This document shows, in pieces, positions 13,693 through 25,823 of a DNA stretch of 64,000 nucleotides; the stretch's first letter is position 1; each line of letters begins with the position of its first letter. Position numbers and translations under genes: made by a program. The notes under the pieces are model-generated. The model was not told where the DNA came from. It was given only the letters and a program-made list of their open reading frames with translations, and did no database searches. Source of the DNA: Ustilaginoidea virens (taxonomy: Eukaryota > Ascomycota > Sordariomycetes > Hypocreales > Clavicipitaceae); the NCBI RefSeq assembly GCF_000687475.1, contig NC_057318.1, positions 5,270,001-5,334,000 on the forward strand, written 5' to 3'.

Positions 13693-13723
13693 AGAAGAAG
13701 AAGAAGAAGAAGAAGAAGAAGAA
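13693..13723. repeat. (GAA)n microsatellite
   Basis: About ten GAA units, followed by an A-rich stretch. Confidence 0.95.
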
Positions 13724-16438
13724 AAAGCAGCCCTGAATTGACAGCTGGGATTGGGGTCCGAGGGATGACAACTCGACAGCCGTCAGGAAAAGGGAGTTGG
13801 GCGCTTCCCTTTGAGCCACCAAGTCCACACCATGCCAGTAGACGCAAGCACAGGCCAATCCTGGACTCGGGCCAATATTTCCTGCAAGTCGGTAATGCAA
13901 TAATGCATCACGCTTGTTGTCCTGAACCCTGGTCCACACAGACGTCGCCATCCGTCCGCGGTACCCAACAGAGTGGTCAGAGGCAACCACGGGCATTCCT
14001 CGCTCCTCGTTTTTTTTTTTCCCTCGGCCTTTTGTCCACCTTGGACCAAGGGCATCGGTTCTGTTCTCTTTCTCGACTTGTTGCTGTGTTGCTGCAGAAG
14101 CCACACTGTGCTGCATTGTATGAACCCCCCTTGGTGTGTCCGCGTCCGATGCGGCCGACCCCCTTCAGCCATGAGACCCCGAGTCCTGACACCGAGCAGA
14201 TCAAGGGAGCATAACCGGATGGGAATTTTGTATTCCAGGTTCCACACCCCCCATGGTCGTTCAGCAATGTGCTGAAATTTGTTGCTGGAGCCAAGTAGAG
14301 AGAAGCTGGCAATTCCATGTATCCCGCTCTCTCGGGACCGACCAGCCTCTGCGCCGTGCTTTTGAGCATTCCTGGCAGAAAGTTGGCCATGACTAGGCAG
14401 CCTATTCACACACCTCTCCCTACCGCCTCTTCGAGTAAGCCATGGGTTACGGATTTAGTCTGGGCAGGTCATGAATGTGGTGCAACGCAACGTCGGGCAA
14501 GCAGCCAGGATGCAATGCAAACGCAGTTGAACCCCCGTCACTCATGTCATATCAGTTCCTCGTCTTTGCTGCCAACCCGTCCATCTTGCAACGGTCTCCA
14601 GTAGCCCCGACGTTGCAACGAAGGGAGTCAAGGAACTGTTTTAGCACCAGCGATGTTTGTGTCGTTGCTGCCGTTGCTGCCGTTGCTGTCATTGCTTGTC
14701 GCAACAGGCCATGTCTCCATCACGTTATTCCGTTTACTAAGGGATTTTTTGTTTCTGGACACGTGGAACTACTTGCTTTGCCCTCTTCCCTTTTCTCTTT
14801 TGATACGAGACCTTGTCTTCTCCCTGGGTGTCTTTCTGCCCGGTTGCATTGGTCGGTCACAATTAAGCTCGATAACGAATTCTCACGTTTGCTCGGACGG
14901 GGCAATTGCCTCTGAAGCACTACCACCATTACTACCACCACCACCACCACCACCACCACCACTTGACACTCCCCCTCTCCCTCGCGGGCCATGGTTTGAG
15001 GTGGGTGGGACTACGCAGGCACGTGGAGTAGGGGGCTTGAACTTCTTGTGACGGAAAGCTGAAATGGCTGCCTCTGGCCACCAGCCTCAGATCGACAAGG
15101 TATCAGCCCAGTCCCGAAGGAGGGATCGGCCCACGGCATTCGTTGGGATATTCTGGACGCGAAAGCTCTGTTTCACCAGAAAGGTGATGGGAAAATACTC
15201 ATCGCTGGGCCGAGGGCGCTGCGCTCTCATGATGAGGAAATGGAGCGAAAATCTCGGCCCACACGGACGCGGTGGTTGCCCCCAGGTTGGATTGGAACTT
15301 GGAAGCAGCAGAGGGACCACGCGGTTAGAGAAGACGAGAGACCCAGAACCCCGGGGGCACTCTTGTCAACTTGACGACAGGTGAATCAAACAAGTTTGAG
15401 TCGATGATTATGACGATATCCGGGAGTACGGACGCACGCGCAAAACATTTGCGCAGAATGTCATTTACTACAACCAACCCTCCAACAAGCTGGGGATGAC
15501 GAAAATGTCGCCTGATTCGGAGCCAACGATGCTTGCTTATTGGGGGGGGGGGGGGGGGGGGCGAAGAGGGATGGTCAACACCACCACCACCAGTTGCAAT
15601 GACCAGGTTTGAAGACCGAATGAGCTTTTTGCGTTTTGCGTTTTGCACGTACATGTCAAACCAACGGAGGGGAGACACTCTGCCAGAGTTGATGTCTATT
15701 TTAGCCCGGTTTTTCGTGATGAACAAGAGGTTGTCGATTCTGGCGAATGCTGACGAGACAGCCACAAACCAGCAAGTTGGGAAGGGGGTGGTGTCTGGCG
15801 GAAAGGGAGGCAGTTGATTAGCAGGCCGGCAGCGGCAGGCATTTCGATTTGACGGGTATTTGCTCTTTTTCCTGACCAAGAGTGCCAGTGCCAGTGCCGG
15901 TGCCAGTGCCAGTGCCGTTGGCTGGCTTGGTGGCTGGATCCAAGCTGCGATGCGTGCAGGCTGCCACGCGAGGTTCCGGGGCTACGAAGCGCCACCGAGC
16001 ACCAACACATGGTTGCGTTGAACACATATGTCGAGCTCGAGGCACAGCGGTGCAAGGCTGTCGGAGTGCTGGCTGGATGGTCCAAGTCGATGTCGCCGTT
16101 GATGTCGCTGTCGATGTCGCTGTCGATGTCGATGGTTGGTCGAGGTGAGTGAGGACGGGGGAAACTGCCCTTTGCCCGTTTCTTTCCATTCTTGCCCGAT
16201 TTACCTCGCAGCGACGCAACACGGCAGATGGGCACTGGCAGTGAGTGTCCAGGTCAGGCAGCTGTTCTTGCAGCGGCAGCGGCAGCGGCAGCAGCAGCAG
16301 AGCAGAGATTTGTGGCGCAACGACATGGAGCAACACCAAGGCAAAAAAAAAAAGAGCTCCAAATACCATGTTGCAAGTGCCGTCCAAAGACGCAACGCAA
16401 CGTCTTTGGGCACGACCGACAATAACTGCTGAGACGTC

Positions 16439-16490
16439 GGGTCGTGTCGTGTCGTGTCGTGTCGTGTCGTGTCGTGCCGTGTCGTGTCGT
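16439..16490. repeat. (GTCGT)n pentamer repeat
   Basis: Ten GTCGT units, one with GTCGTGCC instead of GTCGTGTC. Confidence 0.95.
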
Positions 16491-16550
16491 CAACGCAGGT
16501 CCTCCCAGCCTCCAGCCTGTTTTGTGGTGAAGGCGTCATCCTCCCCTGTC

Positions 16551-16602
16551 CCCTTTTCTTTTCCCTTTTCTTTTCCCTTTTCTTTTCCCTTTTCTTTTCC
16601 CT
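16551..16602. repeat. 12-nt pyrimidine repeat
   Basis: Four copies of CCCTTTTCTTTT with a decayed fifth. It is followed by T10, T12 and T22 runs up to 16738, an almost pure pyrimidine block. Confidence 0.9.
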
Positions 16603-17011
16603 TTCCTCTTTTCCTCCCCGGGCCTCCCTCCCTTCTCCTTTCTTTCTGGGCGGCCCCCCCCTTTTTTTTTTCTCCCCTGTACTACATCTTTTTTTTTTTT
16701 CTTTTTTTCTTGGGGGTTTTTTTTTTTTTTTTTTTTTTGTGTTGTCGCGCCGCTCACTGCCATCTTCGTTCCACCAAGTACTTGACAGTCAGTACCTATA
16801 CCCAGAGGGCAGGTTTCGCGGCTTGGCTTGGCCTGGCTCCCCCCCCCCCCAAAGGTGCAGAGTCTAGACCATCTGCCATCTGCCATCTGCCATCTGCCTT
16901 CTGCTGTCCAAGGCAAGGCGTTCGTTGGCAGTCACGTCACCCTTGGCGGCGCCGAGCAGCCATGTCTCCGCCGCAAGCAGGCAGCGGGCGTGGCGTGCGA
17001 GGGCGCCGCAG

Positions 17012-17044
17012 CCACCAGGCCACCAGGCCACCAGGCCACCAGGC
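17012..17044. repeat. CACCAGGC octamer repeat
   Basis: Four 8-nt units within a GC-rich stretch. Confidence 0.9.
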
Positions 17045-17861
17045 CGCACGCAGCTGTCAAGCATCCAGGCCTGGCTGGGCGTACATGGTCAGAAACACGC
17101 AACGTAATTGGTTGCTTGGCATGGCCGCAGGCAGTCGGTGCCGCTGCTCTCTCTCGCTCTCTGTCTCTGTCTCTCCCTGCGTTTGAGGTGATGGGATACG
17201 GAGTACTCCGTACTGATTGGGGAGCGCTTTACGTTTGATCCATCCTACCTCGCCTTATTTTATCTACTTTTTTTTTTTTTTTTTTTTTTTTTGTTTTTAA
17301 TTTATTTTTATTTTTCTCTGCGCTCTGCCCCACCGTGTCCCTTTTTTTTTTTTTTTTTTCTCGAGGGCCCCCCCTAATCCCGTCATCTATCTATGTGACG
17401 GGACGGCTGGGTGAGATTTGTCGGCTGTGAGGCGGCAAAATAAATAAATAATTATGGATAAAAATGGAAATAAAAATAAAAAAAAAACCCCCCCGAGGCA
17501 AAGCATCTAGCGCAGACTAGCTTCTGCAATTAGCCTGCGATCCGGTCCTCCCTTTTGACTTGCGGACTTGCGGGCCTGCGCCCTTGCAGGTTGCGAGGAA
17601 GGCGAAAGAGGGCAGCAGGGAGAACTGTGGTGCGTGATGTGTGGTGCGCGCCAGCCGTCCGGAGCAGACGGGGGACGGCGGACGCATCCGGGCCTCGCTT
17701 TTTGCATCTCGACCCTCGACATGATCGGCATCCGGGCAAGGATAGGGGACGGGGATGCCATCGGGGCGGACGTGACGTGCCCTTCCGCACGCACGGTGGA
17801 CACCATGGCCATGGCCCCACGGCCACAAGTCGACGGACAGGCAGCAAGGCACACGAGACGC

Positions 17862-17897
17862 GGACAGGACAGGACAGGACAGGACAGGACAGGACAG
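17862..17897. repeat. (GGACA)7
   Basis: Seven GGACA pentamers in non-coding DNA. Confidence 0.95.
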
Positions 17898-18229
17898 CGG
17901 GAGACACGACCAAAGGAGCAAAAGAGGGTTGAGCTGAAGCTTGCTGCTGCTATTTCCATGCGTGGTGTGGGACAATCTACAAAACTTGCTAGCCGCCGCT
18001 GCAAGAGCCGACTCGAGCCGACTGACTGACTGACTGACCGACTTGGGATTCTGTGCCCCTAAAAACCTCCCCTCCCGGCCCTTTTGTTTCCGTTTGTCTC
18101 TCCCGAGGCTGCCGCAGCCCACAACCAGCGATTCCGCGCCTTCGTTTCGCTTCGCTTTGCTTCGCTTCGCTTCGATTCGCTTCGTTTCGTTTTTTTCTCC
18201 AGCTTGGATCGTTTGCGCTTTCGCTTTTT

Positions 18230-20309
18230 TTACAGCTTGGACGCCGGGCTGGGGGCGCCGACTTGGGTGATCTCGTCGTACAGCAGCCTAGACAGAGCGC
18301 AGCGCGTTTGGCGCGCGGGGGGGAGTCAGCCCGGTTTCTTTTGCTCACGGGGTGCGCGCCGGTGCCGCGCAAAAAGGGGGGGGGGGGGGGGGGGGGAAGC
18401 CGCTCTTGTTCGGAACAGCGGGCAACACTTGCGTGGTGAGAAAGTCGGCGTAGTCCTCGCCGGTGATCTGGCTGGCGAGGTACTGCGCAGCGAGGCGGAA
18501 CTTGTTGTGCTTGGGCGCCTTGGCGGCCAGGCTGTCGGCGCACTCGTCGAGCAGCTTGAGCGCGTAGGCCTTGTCGACGCGCTTGCCTTGGGCGGTGGAC
18601 ACGCCGTGCCGGACCCACTGCCACAGCTGGGAGCGGGAGACTTCGGCCGTCGCGGCATCCTCCCTGGGGGGGTTTTGGTTAGCAAATGGGAAAGTGGAAA
18701 ATAGACGGGGGGTATTTTTCATTTTTTTTCATTAAAAAAAAAAAAAAAAACCAAGATGAAAAAAAGTCGGGACACCGAGGCAAGGAAAGAAGAGGAAGAA
18801 GAAGAAAAGAAGAAGGAGAAAAAAAAAAAAAAAAACCCCTCACATCAGGTAGTTGATGGGCACGCAGCCGACGCCGCGGACCCAGGCCTCCATGTACCCC
18901 AGGCCAATGGTGAGGTTCTTCCGGATGCCGTCCTCGGTCACGCTGCCCGGCACCGTCATGTTGAGCAGGTCGTCGCGGCCGATGCTGCCGACGTCATCGC
19001 GGCGCGCAAACAGCTGGTTCGGGCCGGGCATGTGCTCGTTAAAGACGTCGGTGGCGATGGCGGCCAGGGCCGGGTGCGCCACCCAGGTGCCGTCGTGGCC
19101 GGCGCGCACCTCGCGCAGCTTGTCGGCGCGCACGTTGTCCATGGCCCGCGCGTTGGCCTCGGCGTCGTCCTTGATGGGGATCTGGGCCGCCATGCCGCCC
19201 ATGGCGTGGACCCCGCGCCGGTGGCACGTCCGGATCAGCAGCCTGACGTAGGCGTCCATAAAGGGCACCGTCATAGTGACGCACGACCGGTCCGGCAGCA
19301 CAAAGTCCCGGCGCTGGCGGAACTTCTTGATGGTGCTGAAGATGTAGTCCCAGCGGCCGCAGTTGAGCCCCGCGCTGTGGTCGCGCAGCTCGTAGATAAT
19401 CTCGTCCATCTCAAACGCGGCGAGGATGGTCTCGATGAGCACCGTGGCGCGCACGCTGCCGCGCGGCAGGCCCACGCGGTCCTGGGCCAGGTTGAACGCG
19501 TCGTTCCACAGCCGCGCCTCGAGGTGCGACTCCAGCTTGGGCAGGTAAAAGTAGGGCCCGAAGCCGCGGCGCCGCGTCTCGAGCGCGTTGTGGAAAAAGT
19601 ACAGCCCAAAGTCGAACAGGGCGCCGGCGACGGGCTCGCCATCCACCGTGACGTGCTTCTCGTCCAGGTGCCAGCCGCGCGGGCGCACAATCAGCGTCGG
19701 GGGGGTCCTGTCCGTGCGCAGCTTGTACTCCCTCTGGCCCTGCTTGAAGTCGACCTGGCGGCGGATGGCGTCGTACAGGTTGACCTGCCCGTTGATCATG
19801 TTGTCCCACGTAGGCGCGCTGGAGTCTTTTTTGGGGGCCCCGAAGCCCGGGGGGTTAGCCTTGGCGGGCGAAGGGGAAAGTCCCCGTCAGGGGAGGGAAA
19901 GGGGATAAAAAAAAAAAAAAAAAAAAAAAAAGGTGGCTATGGGCTCACCTTCGAAATCCGCCATGTAGGTGTAGACGTCGGCGTTGAGCGCGTTCACCAC
20001 CATCTTGCGGTCGGTCGGGCCGGTGATCTCGACGCGGCGGTCGACCAGGCCCGGGGCGGGCGGCGCGCCCTTCCACGCCGCGTTGTCGCGGATGTGCTTG
20101 GTCTGGGGCAGAAAGTCGGGCAGGGCGCCGGCGTCAATCTCGGCCTGGCGGACGGCGCGGCGCTGCAGCAGCTGCTTGCGCGTGGGGTTGAAGGAGCGGT
20201 GCAGGAGGGCGAGGAACGCGAGGGCCTCGGGGGTGAGGATCTTGCGGTGAGCCTCGTCGACCTTGGCGTTGACGCAGACGCCCTGGAGGATGGAGTCCCT
20301 GGCAGCCAT
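18230..20309 (-). CDS. acuE: Malate synthase, peroxisomal (glyoxylate cycle)
   Basis: Condenses glyoxylate and acetyl-CoA to malate, letting the fungus grow on acetate or fatty acids. Exons are 20309-19949, 19825-18844, 18663-18433 and 18287-18230. Joined they give 543 aa, close to the family's ~540. Conserved blocks in order are [13 protein letters not shown] (~40), [17 protein letters not shown] (split by intron 1), [10 protein letters not shown] (~210), RATVLIET (~246), [11 protein letters not shown] (~273) and [15 protein letters not shown] (split by intron 2). D450 in the last block corresponds to the catalytic Asp of E. coli malate synthase A. The protein ends PASKL, a canonical PTS1 peroxisomal signal. 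Intron 1 uses GTGAGC, intron 2 GTGAGG and intron 3 a GC donor (GCAAGT). Only the GC donor restores DFLTTLLYDEI across the last junction. All three introns carry long homopolymers. The symbol follows Aspergillus usage. Confidence 0.96.
18288..18432 (-). other. GC-AG intron before the PTS1 exon of malate synthase
   Basis: 145-nt intron with donor CAC|GCAAGT and acceptor GTCTAG|GCTG. GCAAGT is the usual consensus of GC-AG introns. A GT lies two bases inside it (CAA|GTGTTG), but using it shifts the frame of the last exon and loses SKL. Reading through the intron reaches a stop at 18345. The sense strand contains C21 (plus strand G 18376-18396). Confidence 0.85.
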
Positions 20310-20329
20310 GGTGGTGGTGGTGATGATAT

Positions 20330-20367
<38 letters not shown>
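20310..20367. repeat. (GAT)n/(GTG)n microsatellite next to the malate synthase ATG
   Basis: GTG units followed by about 15 GAT units on the plus strand, so CAT/CAC on the mRNA sense strand. The tract touches the start codon. It creates no upstream ATG on the sense strand. Confidence 0.9.
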
Positions 20368-20474
20368 CTTCTCTGAGAATCTGCCGTCTTTGATACAAGC
20401 TCTCTCGTGCGTCGTTGGAAAAATCAAATCCGAGTTGCGGTGCAGAGCGCAGGGCAGAGTCAGACCAGAGGAGG

Positions 20475-20518
20475 TCGGACGGACGGACAGACGGACAGAC
20501 GGACAGACGGACAGACGG
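20475..20518. repeat. GGACAGAC octamer repeat
   Basis: About five 8-nt units in the malate synthase upstream region. Confidence 0.9.
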
Positions 20519-21925
20519 GTGTGGCACTGGCCAAGAATCACGAGGATTGCCGAGCGCGCGTAAAGCAAACTTATGTGGTTGCGGCCGGCCACACGGACGA
20601 CGCAACGAGCTTAGTTTGGCTGACGTCTGGTCTGGTCGGTCTGGCCTGTCTGTCGTCTGTCTGTCGGCTGGCCGGTCTTGTCTGCCACCCCCGGACAATG
20701 CTTTCACGTGTCAACCGCTTCCCCCATTATGACGTGTTTCTTGCTACTTAGGAGGTACCAGCAGCAGTTACAAGTACGTGCGCGTGTCCGCCTGCTTCCC
20801 CCCCACCACCCGAGGATAACCGCCACCGTCGGCAATGTACGGAGTAGCTTCAACCGACCCGATTACGACCGATCAGCCGAGGTAGCCACCCAGCACCTTC
20901 CTAGTGTGTACTGCGGCGCAGGCATGCACATACGTACTGACATACTGACGGAGTACTGTCAATAGTACGGTGTAGGAAACACGTCCCGTCACTCACACCC
21001 CAAATAATCCCAGGCTTATTAGACTCATGGATTCAATTCACACCATGGCTTAGGTAGGCACCTAGCATGCGGAGCAGCTTCATCAACCCCAAGCTCTCAT
21101 GAGCAGCAGGCACTTGCAACCACCATGTACTCCGTCTCGCAGTATAGAATACCCAACAAGGTCACGCTTTTGGTGCAACCCATGACCCGGCCATCGCCAA
21201 CGCCCGGTTCTTTCCGCCGCCCCAGCTTCATTCTGCACGCTAGGTCCTAGATCCTAGGTCCCCCGCCCGATACACGCTGTCTCGGCTTCTCTTTTCCCTG
21301 CTTGACATTGACATCCTGGGCTTCAAGACTGCAGACCATGAACAAACATGCGCCTGCCAAAACCCGGTGCCAATGGTTTCATTACATACTTGTACAGCTT
21401 CACACAACAACTCAACTCCCCGTGTCTTCCTTTACCTTCAACAGCCATGCAAAACCAGCCCTCCTTCCCGGCCTCGTCGTCGTCATCCACCATGGCTCAC
21501 ATAATTATTCCTCCGTCGCATCAGCCAATCAATAATCCTCTTGCCTCCTCTCCGACAGTCCGAAAATCCAACACCCGGAAAAGCCAAAATTGGTGCGCAA
21601 GTCGCATAAACCGCCATGTAAAAAGCAATAAAGACAAAGAAGAAAAAAAAAAAAAACGGTAGTCAGCAAAAAAGGTATAGTAAAACGTTCATCCAAGCAA
21701 AACGCACGACAACTCCGTTTCCCCCAGATGCTGCTGTTGGGCCCTCGTTACCCCCCATCTCGCATTTATTGCCCCATGTCTCCCGCCACGACCATGGTCC
21801 GTTGGTTAAAAGCTGAGGATAGCCCGGGCAGTCCAGCTGTGAATCAATCGGCTGGCAGGATTTATTAGGTTTGGTTTTCCTTTACCCACGGGTTGTAATG
21901 CTTCGCCAGTGTTCCCCATCCACGC

Positions 21926-24900
21926 TCACGAGTTGAGCGTCTTAATCATCATCTTCTGCTTGTTCTTGTCAGCCACCAAAAGGTGTCTGCTCTGGAATAT
22001 GATCCTCATTGTTTCCACGATGCGATGAAGACTGCTTGCGGCTCCACGCTCCTGAGTGAAGCGAACAATGCACAGTGGTTGTTTTTTCCCATGCTCAATC
22101 ACCGTCATGATCTCGGCAGCAAATTCAACTTCCTTCAAACTCAAATCTGCATCTCCCTTTGTCAGCTTGATCGCAGCGTTATCAAAAAAAAAAAAAAAAA
22201 AAAAAGGGGGAGAGCAGGGGCTAGGAAAAAAAAGGAGAGAAAAGAAATGAAAAAAAGAGAGCCTAGAGAGAGAGAGCCTTTCACGTACAGTTTTCACTCC
22301 CGAGCCTTCCAAAAATGACATTCCGCTTCTTATCCACTTGAATGCTCCTCATCCCGTACCTTCGCCACTCTCGCAGCAAAACGACAACTTCCTGCCGAGC
22401 TCGCTTGCTCGACAAGTTCATGCAGAGGTAGCTGATGGCTGGCTTCACGCGAAAGAGGCGCGTGAGCCAATTTTGCTTCACTTCAATGTTGCGCGTGCTG
22501 CCAGACTCCGACGACGCCAGTCCGGACCTTCGCTTTCGCGCAGTCGTGCGACTCATCATCTGTTGCTTCTGTGAGGAATTCTTCTTGATGCCTGAAATAC
22601 CGTCAGCACGCCATCACGCTTCAGAAGAGGCTCAAGCCAGATTCAAGCTACCTTCGATAATCATCCCGCTCTCACTGCCCTTGCTGCCCTTCCAAAAGGG
22701 AAACGTAAAGTTCCTCTTCCTGGTTTGCAGGCCGGAATCGTCGCCACATCCCGATTGCTGCTTTGCTTCATTGGACGCGCTAGCCCTTCTCAACTCACCT
22801 CCCGCAATCGTTTCGATCCTCGAAACGCGCTTGAACCATGAGGATTTTTTCTTCTTGGGACCTCGGTTCACATCGCAGGCGTCATCCTCGTCCACGTTGA
22901 CACCATCTGCCGGTTGTCGATGCAAAGCTGACCCACTGGCATCTTCGCCACTCTTTTCCCGCGTCACCGGCGCATTGACTGATCCAATCGGGATTGCGGA
23001 GGTGGGCGAGTTGACGATCCGGATCGAGTTCTCGACCTTACTGAGGTATTCCACACCGGGATTCCCCACATTCACCCTCCTCATCACGCTGTGTGGTGGA
23101 GCCGACACGACGCGGCTTCCGTCACCATGAATTCCGGCATTTTCGTTGATCGATGGCAAGGTGGACAGCTTGCGACTTGGCTGACTATACGCCGGAGCAG
23201 ATACGATGCGTCGGTCTGCCTTTCGGGGAAGGAGAAGAGTAACCCTGCTTGCTTCCTCGATGGATGCCTCTACGTCGACTTCCTGGTCAACCCGGTTTGG
23301 GCCTGCGCTTGCCTTGACTGATGCCCTTGGCCGAGGCTGAAGGCCCGATTTCTTGGGCAGTGGTGGCAGAGGACGGCTGAGCCAGGATGCGGCCGATGCT
23401 TCTGTCACTGGTGGCAGCGTGGTCGCGGGGCTGTCGAGCGACAACGACAACGGATCAGACTCCCGCTTACGCTCGCCATCCGCCATTGACGAGTCGCATT
23501 CCGAGTCTTCGATTATGATGGAGCTTTTGAAGGCTGCGTCACAATCCTTGGCAATGTTGTTGCTGAAGTGACGGAGCTCCTCGTTGAAGAGCGAGGACGC
23601 GCCATTTTCTTGTGCAGACCCCCGACTTTCAGGAGCCCCAATGGCTTTGGGGATGGTTCCGTCCGTCACTGTCATCGTTCCGGGGCTCGGGGACCGCGAT
23701 GGCGCCGCCGGAGATTGTTGACCGGCAGGAGCCTTCCCACTTGCCACACCGGAGCTCGTCCTACCGGCGATGGCTCGCTGGCCAGGCCCTGCAGAGCCCG
23801 ATCTCTTGCGCAGGTGGGAAAAATCCACGCCGCGCTTGTGACGTAGACTTGGCACACGTATCTGCGCATTTTCTTGTCTGCTGCTCCGCAGAGATGCGAG
23901 AGACCCGCGGGACGACTGCGGTCGACTTGTGAGCGAGGCCATCGTAGAGTTGGCTCGCATGCGACGGCTATTGGAGCCGTTTCGCATCCTGTTGTTGGCC
24001 TGCGTAGTGGTGGTGCTACTGACCACCTGCCCATCGCGATGCACAGTGACCTTTGCTTGGCTGACTTGAGAGTCGCATTTTTGAAACCCTTTGCCACCCG
24101 GATAGCCATCACAATCATCCGTCTCCGTTTCGGCTGCATTGGAGATGACGGTGAAGCGTGATATGGAGCGACCATTTCCATTGGCGCGGGTTTGCTCAAA
24201 TTGGCAAGTCGAGATTCGTCTCTTCCAAATGGCTGGTTTCAAGTGATGGTAGTCGCTCATGGAATGTGCCAGTTCTGGTTTGAAGTCCTCCAGTTGCTTG
24301 TTCCGATAGTTGTAGAGCAACCAATAAAAGGCCTTCTGATCATTAGGCCTGTACAGAATGGTCAGCTACGCCCATGAGAGATGCTCGGTTGGCCCCACGC
24401 AAACGAAAATAGTCAACTTACTCTCGGCATGTCAGCTTGTTGGTAAGGTCCTGTTCGCTAAACATGTGCCACATTGATCGGAGCTGCCGAAGAAGCTGAG
24501 GATCAATGTCAGCTCGAGGCACAGGCGCGTACTGAAAGCCTTTTCGAGTGTCTGGGAGTTGCCCGCTGTTGTCACCAAAATCGTCGAGGTAGCTGTACTT
24601 CTGGACCAGAGGGTGACGCCAGATTTCCTTCATGGTTATTCGGCGGTCAGGGTTGACCTGCAGCATACGCCTTATGAGGTCCTCGGCCTCGGGGCTTAGA
24701 AATTTGGGCATTTCGTACTGGCCCTTCTTCGTCTTTGACATCATGAGCCGCAAGTCGGGGTCGTCGAACGGGAGGGTCGCGGACAACATGGCGAAGAGGA
24801 TTACACCCATGCTCCAAATGTCAGCACGGTCTCCGCGGTACTGTCTGTTCTTCAGGAGCTCTGGTGCGGCATAGTGAGGGCTACCGCAAGCTGTAGCAAG

Positions 24901-25823
24901 CTGATGCGTAGCCGTTTGATGAAGCGCAGCCATGCCAAAGTCAGCAATCTTGATTTGATAGTCTGCCGTGATGAGAATATTTTCCGGCTTCAAATCACGG
25001 TGGCACACGTTGAAGGAGTGACAGTAGGAGATGGCGCTCATCATCTGCCGGAAGAAGAAAATTGCGAGTTCTTCTGGTAGTCGTCCCCTAGAATTTATAA
25101 AGGTGAAAAGGTCGCCCTGGTCAATGTATTCCAGAATGAGATAACTTGTTCGATTGTTAGCACGAGCATGCGGCATGGAAGACTGGATAGATTTGGGCAC
25201 CCATCGTCTTACATCTCGGAGCGGTTTTCCCATATATCATACAACCTCATAATATTCGGGTGTTCAATCAGTTTAAGAATGGCCACCTCACGCTCAATGG
25301 CCATGGGAACGCGCATTTCTCCGTTGACGGTATCAGGCAGGCTGCTGTCCCACTTGCTGAGAGCAGCCATTGAGTTATCGTGAACCAGGTAGGCCATTCT
25401 TCGGTTGACGATCTTGACTGCAGCAAGCTGGTTGGTAATGTTGTGTCTGCATAGCCGTACACGCGCTGAAGAGCCCTTTCCAAGTGTGCGGCCCAACTGC
25501 CATGGCCCTATATGTGTCTTGTAGTTCTTCCTGCTTCGGCTACTCGAGGTTGAAGCGTACGAGGCTTGGGACATGCGCTTATCGTCTTCTAAAGTTTGCG
25601 GTGCAGGGTGAGGGTTGGTAGTCAGTACTTGCTGCGAGACTGCAGCCTGCCGAGTGTCTGCTCTGACGCGCGCAGCGTTGGTGGTTCTCGTGTGAAGTAT
25701 ATCGGACTGATTGTATCGGACTTTATTCATTTGCTGGTCCACCGTAGGAGCGACTGCATTGATGCGGTTCGTCGCCTCAGCCAAGGGTGATCGAGCTTTG
25801 AGAACCTTTGCATCAGCCATCAT
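21926..25823 (-). CDS. gin4: Gin4/Hsl1/Nim1-family Ser/Thr protein kinase
   Basis: Kinase expected at septation sites, acting on septins and the morphogenesis checkpoint. Exons are 25823-25213, 25144-24422, 24348-22652, 22591-22289 and 22146-21926, giving 1184 aa in phase. Introns are 68, 73, 60 and 142 nt. The kinase domain spans about 106-385. It has glycine loop GKGSSARV (115-122), VAIK-type Lys K137, HRDLKPEN with D254, DFG 272-274 and a CGSPHYAAPE activation segment. The N-lobe insert after VNRRMAYLVHDNS is typical of the family. An UBA-like region and a long Ser/Arg-rich middle follow. The last ~110 residues (LKEVEFAAEI...RFTQERGAASSLHRIVET) form the conserved KA1-like membrane-binding end. 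The last intron interrupts that end, and its donor (GTACGT) and acceptor (GCAG) were chosen because they join in phase. The next gene on the same strand, malate synthase, is unrelated. Confidence 0.93.

Larger units (their letters stand above)
9301..18229. other. Gene-poor region, second half, dense in tandem repeats
   Basis: No supported gene. Tandem repeats with unit lengths of 3 to 12 nt occur about every 500 nt; the clearest have their own entries. Other tracts are CGTG (9988-10019), GGTAGGTA (13279-13298), CCA (14931-14962), G20 (15542-15561), GCCAGT (15881-15918), GATGTC (16088-16134), T22 (16717-16738), CATCTGC (16869-16897), T25 (17268-17292), T18 (17342-17359) and TTCGC (18141-18190). 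The right end should include the 3' UTR of malate synthase. Confidence 0.55.
20310..21925. promoter_or_regulatory. Promoter region of malate synthase
   Basis: 1.6 kb between the malate synthase start and the 3' end of the gin4-like gene, both on the minus strand. A (CAT/CAC)n tract on the sense strand abuts the ATG (plus 20310-20367). An octamer repeat GGACAGAC lies at 20475-20518. Scattered TACGGAG and GTAC-rich words occur near 20837-21064. I could not fix individual FacB or CreA sites with confidence. Confidence 0.5.

Noticed and set aside
16245..17186. 313-codon plus-strand frame
   Set aside because: Most residues come from (GTCGT)n, the 12-nt pyrimidine repeat and T-runs; it is a by-product of simple sequence.
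18756..20393. 545-codon plus-strand frame opposite malate synthase
   Set aside because: It is the antisense shadow of the GC-rich malate synthase exons; the minus strand carries the conserved family blocks and splice sites.
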